Shown here piece by piece: positions 61,801 to 64,000 of a stretch of DNA of 64,000 bases (its first letter is position 1; every line of letters begins with the position of its first letter). Position numbers and translations under genes: made by a program. The DNA is from Taxillus chinensis (lineage: Eukaryota > Streptophyta > Magnoliopsida > Santalales > Loranthaceae). The notes below the pieces were generated by a model. That model did not search any database, had not been told where the DNA came from, and worked only from the letters and a program-made list of their open reading frames with translations. Location: positions 17,686,356-17,750,355 of the forward strand of contig CM042090.1 of NCBI GenBank assembly GCA_023512835.1, in the 5' to 3' direction.

Positions 61801-63393
61801 CTATAGTAATGTGCGTAATTTGTACCTTCATGAAAGCCTTGCCTGTTTATCAGGTGCAGAAAAGAATGCCCACAAAAATCCTTGCATTGATTCTGTGTTG
61901 TAAAATTTATGCTTCTGTTCTAAGTAATGCAACTGTAAAATCAACTGGGTCATGAATATAGATGCATTGCTCATATATTTGTGCCTGCTTGCCTGCTTTC
62001 ATTTGTGTATTGGTGGAATATTGGAGAAATTTATGTCCCTGTGTTTATGATGAAACAGTTTTCATCTTTATTTTCTCCCTTAATGGAGAATTGTGCTGGA
62101 TTTTGAATTTTATTTTCTCGCTCTATACTTGCAGCAGGCTGCCAACAATGCCCCGAAGACCATTTTCCCTTTTTAACTTTATTTCTTTCCTTTGTCACTT
62201 CCCTGTTGATTATTTCTGTCAATTTTTTTTACTAATAGAAAAAAAATCTGATGCATGCATCTTCAATTATCCGTTATTTCTAAATGAATAGTTTTCTTCC
62301 AGTGCGTCATGATGAAAATTTATTTCGTTGTACAGTTAAGTGAAAATCAGAATCATTTCACTGCTTTCTCATATCTCATCGAATTTTTTATATGGTTAAG
62401 AAGTAAAAGCTCTATTAAGTTGCTGCAACAAAAGAATAGTATAAATTCTGAACTGTTCCTGCACGTAATCAGGTATGCACCCCGGAATCTGACCGTCATG
62501 AGAAGCTGGAGCAAGCAGGGACTTCCGTTGTTTCTGGAGTTCGCACTTGCAGGATTTGTAGAGATAAGGCTGATGAAAAAGATTGTCTGGTATGTGATTC
62601 ATGTGAAGAGATGTACCATATCGGTTGCATTAAGCCTGCTGTTATAGACATTCCTCCAAGAAGTTGGTACTGTGCTAACTGTACTGCAAAAGGTATTAGA
62701 TCACCACACGAGAACTGTGTGGTGTGTGACAGGCGGAATGCTCCCAAGGACCTTATCAATGAAGTTGGTAACAACTTGGTTCTGATGGAAGAGCTTAATG
62801 AACCAGAAAATAGCACAGTTCTGATTGAATTGGAAAATGGCACAGTTCCAATTGAAGATCCTAATGAACGGGAAAAGAGCACCAATCCTAGTATGAAAGA
62901 GGAACCTTCCTCATGCCATTGCATCATTTGTGATTGTGCTATAGAAAATGAAGAGTTCTGTAGGTGCGAACACCCATACTGCTTCAACAAGTACTACCAT
63001 GTTAGGTGCCTTTCAGCAAAGCAGTTGAAATCGTATGGCCCTCGCTGGTACTGCCCTTCATGTCTTTGTAGAGTGTGCCTTGTGGATCGGCATGACCACT
63101 TGATTGTTATATGTGATGGTTGTAATCAAGCTTATCACATTTATTGCATGGATCCACCACTCCATAATATTCCAGGAGGGAAATGGTTTTGCAAAACCTG
63201 TTGTGCTATGATTCAGAGCATAAGCAAGGCCAAATGGACGTATGGGAGGCTTGAAAATGAAGAGAGAAAAGAAGCAGGAGGTGAACCTGCTTCTGGCAAT
63301 ATGGTAGGGAGGCAAGCAAATAATAAAGGAATGAACATCCTGTTGAGTGCAGTCGAGACTTTAAATTGTGAAGACTGCCATCCATCCGAGTAG
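58894..63393 (+). CDS. PHD-finger protein, EHD3-like
   Basis: Six exons (58894-59019, 60073-60312, 60408-60740, 61371-61460, 61586-61630, 62473-63393) join in frame to 584 residues. The central region contains the conserved plant block MCMRAFFNVIISEKFASLC…SPMLFFSDIQQVW. The C-terminus has three zinc-binding modules: a typical C4HC3 PHD (about residues 304-350, starting CRICRDKADEKDCLVC), a Cys/His-rich segment from about 426 (CHCIICDC…YYHVRC…WYCPSC) and a second typical PHD (about 477-521, CRVCLVDRHDHLIVICDGC). This order matches rice EHD3 (Early heading date 3) and its dicot homologues; PHD fingers of this kind usually read histone tails, so a chromatin or flowering-time role is inferred. 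The start Met lies in good context in G+C-rich DNA. The small exon at 61586-61630 is the least certain. Confidence 0.88.
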
Positions 63394-64000
63394 TTGAAAG
63401 CTTCTTTTGGAGGGGGGGCAAGAAAGAGACCCCACATTTCGGGGATTTTGTTAGCAATGATTTGAATGGTAACGTAGTCATAAAATGCTAGAAGAACGGA
63501 ACCGATTCCTGTAACATGTATCAATAATTAGTATCTTCTTCGTAGGGTGTAATACTGGTAGAGGCAATCTGACTTATTTGTACATCATAATTTGGGGGGA
63601 AGCATGATCTTGTTGATTGACATTTAGGATCTATACAGTGCAGTTTCATTCCTCCCCAGACCGAATTACTATGGGAACTTGGCCGCAATGATCCTTGACA
63701 AAGCTGGTAGGCATGCTCAGTAATATGCACTTTTACCCCGAATTATTGATAATTAGCTTCTGCTCATGTTGTACAATGCAATAATGTCTCCATGCTACCT
63801 GCTGTCAGTAATCAAAAATGAGGAATTTTCTTTATTGTTATTTTGTTTCTTTAGTTCTGTATGTTCTTTCCTGAGGTTTCATTTTTTTATTTTTCTTCTA
63901 CGGAATGTTTGCCTTAAATGTTTTCTGTTTTACCAATCATCATCTGCGCTGCGCTGTATTTAAGTGGATGAAAAACTTGTATCTCATTTATTAATGCTGT
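63394..64000 (+). other. 3' flank of the PHD gene
   Basis: After the stop codon comes T-rich sequence consistent with a 3' UTR and downstream DNA. No further gene begins before the window ends. The short open frames here are low-complexity. Confidence 0.55.

Noticed and set aside
62496..62990. 164-codon minus-strand frame opposite the PHD exon
   Set aside because: It is the antisense shadow of the PHD-encoding exon, whose zinc-finger residues are clearly in the plus-strand frame.

Overview
The window is nuclear DNA of a flowering plant, most likely a eudicot. It is AT-rich, its genes are split by short GT-AG introns, and every recognisable protein belongs to a land-plant family. I cannot name the species. 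I rebuilt eight protein-coding genes by hand from splice sites and reading-frame phase. All eight models close in frame, and together they contain 57 introns.

Layout from left to right: (1) 2240-5076 (+), a receptor-like cytoplasmic kinase of the CDL1/PBL7 type; (2) 5790-13679 (-), a 19-exon TBC-domain Rab GTPase-activating protein with a C-terminal coiled coil; an 8 kb AT-rich intergenic region with a hAT-like MITE and other repeat remnants; (3) 21694-25184 (+), a kinase with an N-terminal universal-stress-protein (USP) domain; a 3.6 kb repeat-rich intergenic region; (4) 28773-36878 (+), a very long protein with five C-terminal CCCH zinc fingers resembling ZC3H3; (5) 38403-42703 (-), an uncharacterised basic/acidic plant protein that looks nuclear; (6) 45077-48985 (+), a Golgi-type putative methyltransferase of the PMT10/11 group; (7) 49446-55269 (-), a two-exon BTB/POZ protein like At4g08455, split by a 5 kb intron; (8) 58894-63393 (+), a PHD-finger protein of the EHD3 type.

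These are ordinary housekeeping and signalling genes, not an operon. The USP-kinase, the CCCH protein and the PMT are, as far as I recall, also neighbours on Arabidopsis chromosome 1 (around At1g21570-21590 and At1g77260-77280), so this part probably preserves an ancestral block.

The most striking structure is the BTB-gene intron. It holds a decayed, sense-opposed Copia retrotransposon. That element carries a 186 bp tandem duplication in its gag region and is itself interrupted, exactly inside a conserved reverse-transcriptase motif, by a hAT-like MITE. A LINE fragment lies beside it. Other points worth a second look are two GC-AG introns, a stop-free 105 nt intron that would encode a hydrophobic segment, substitutions in the SAM-binding motif of the PMT, overlapping frames at the 5' end of the CCCH gene, and a three-copy 52 bp minisatellite. 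I saw no evidence of a wholly new biological system.
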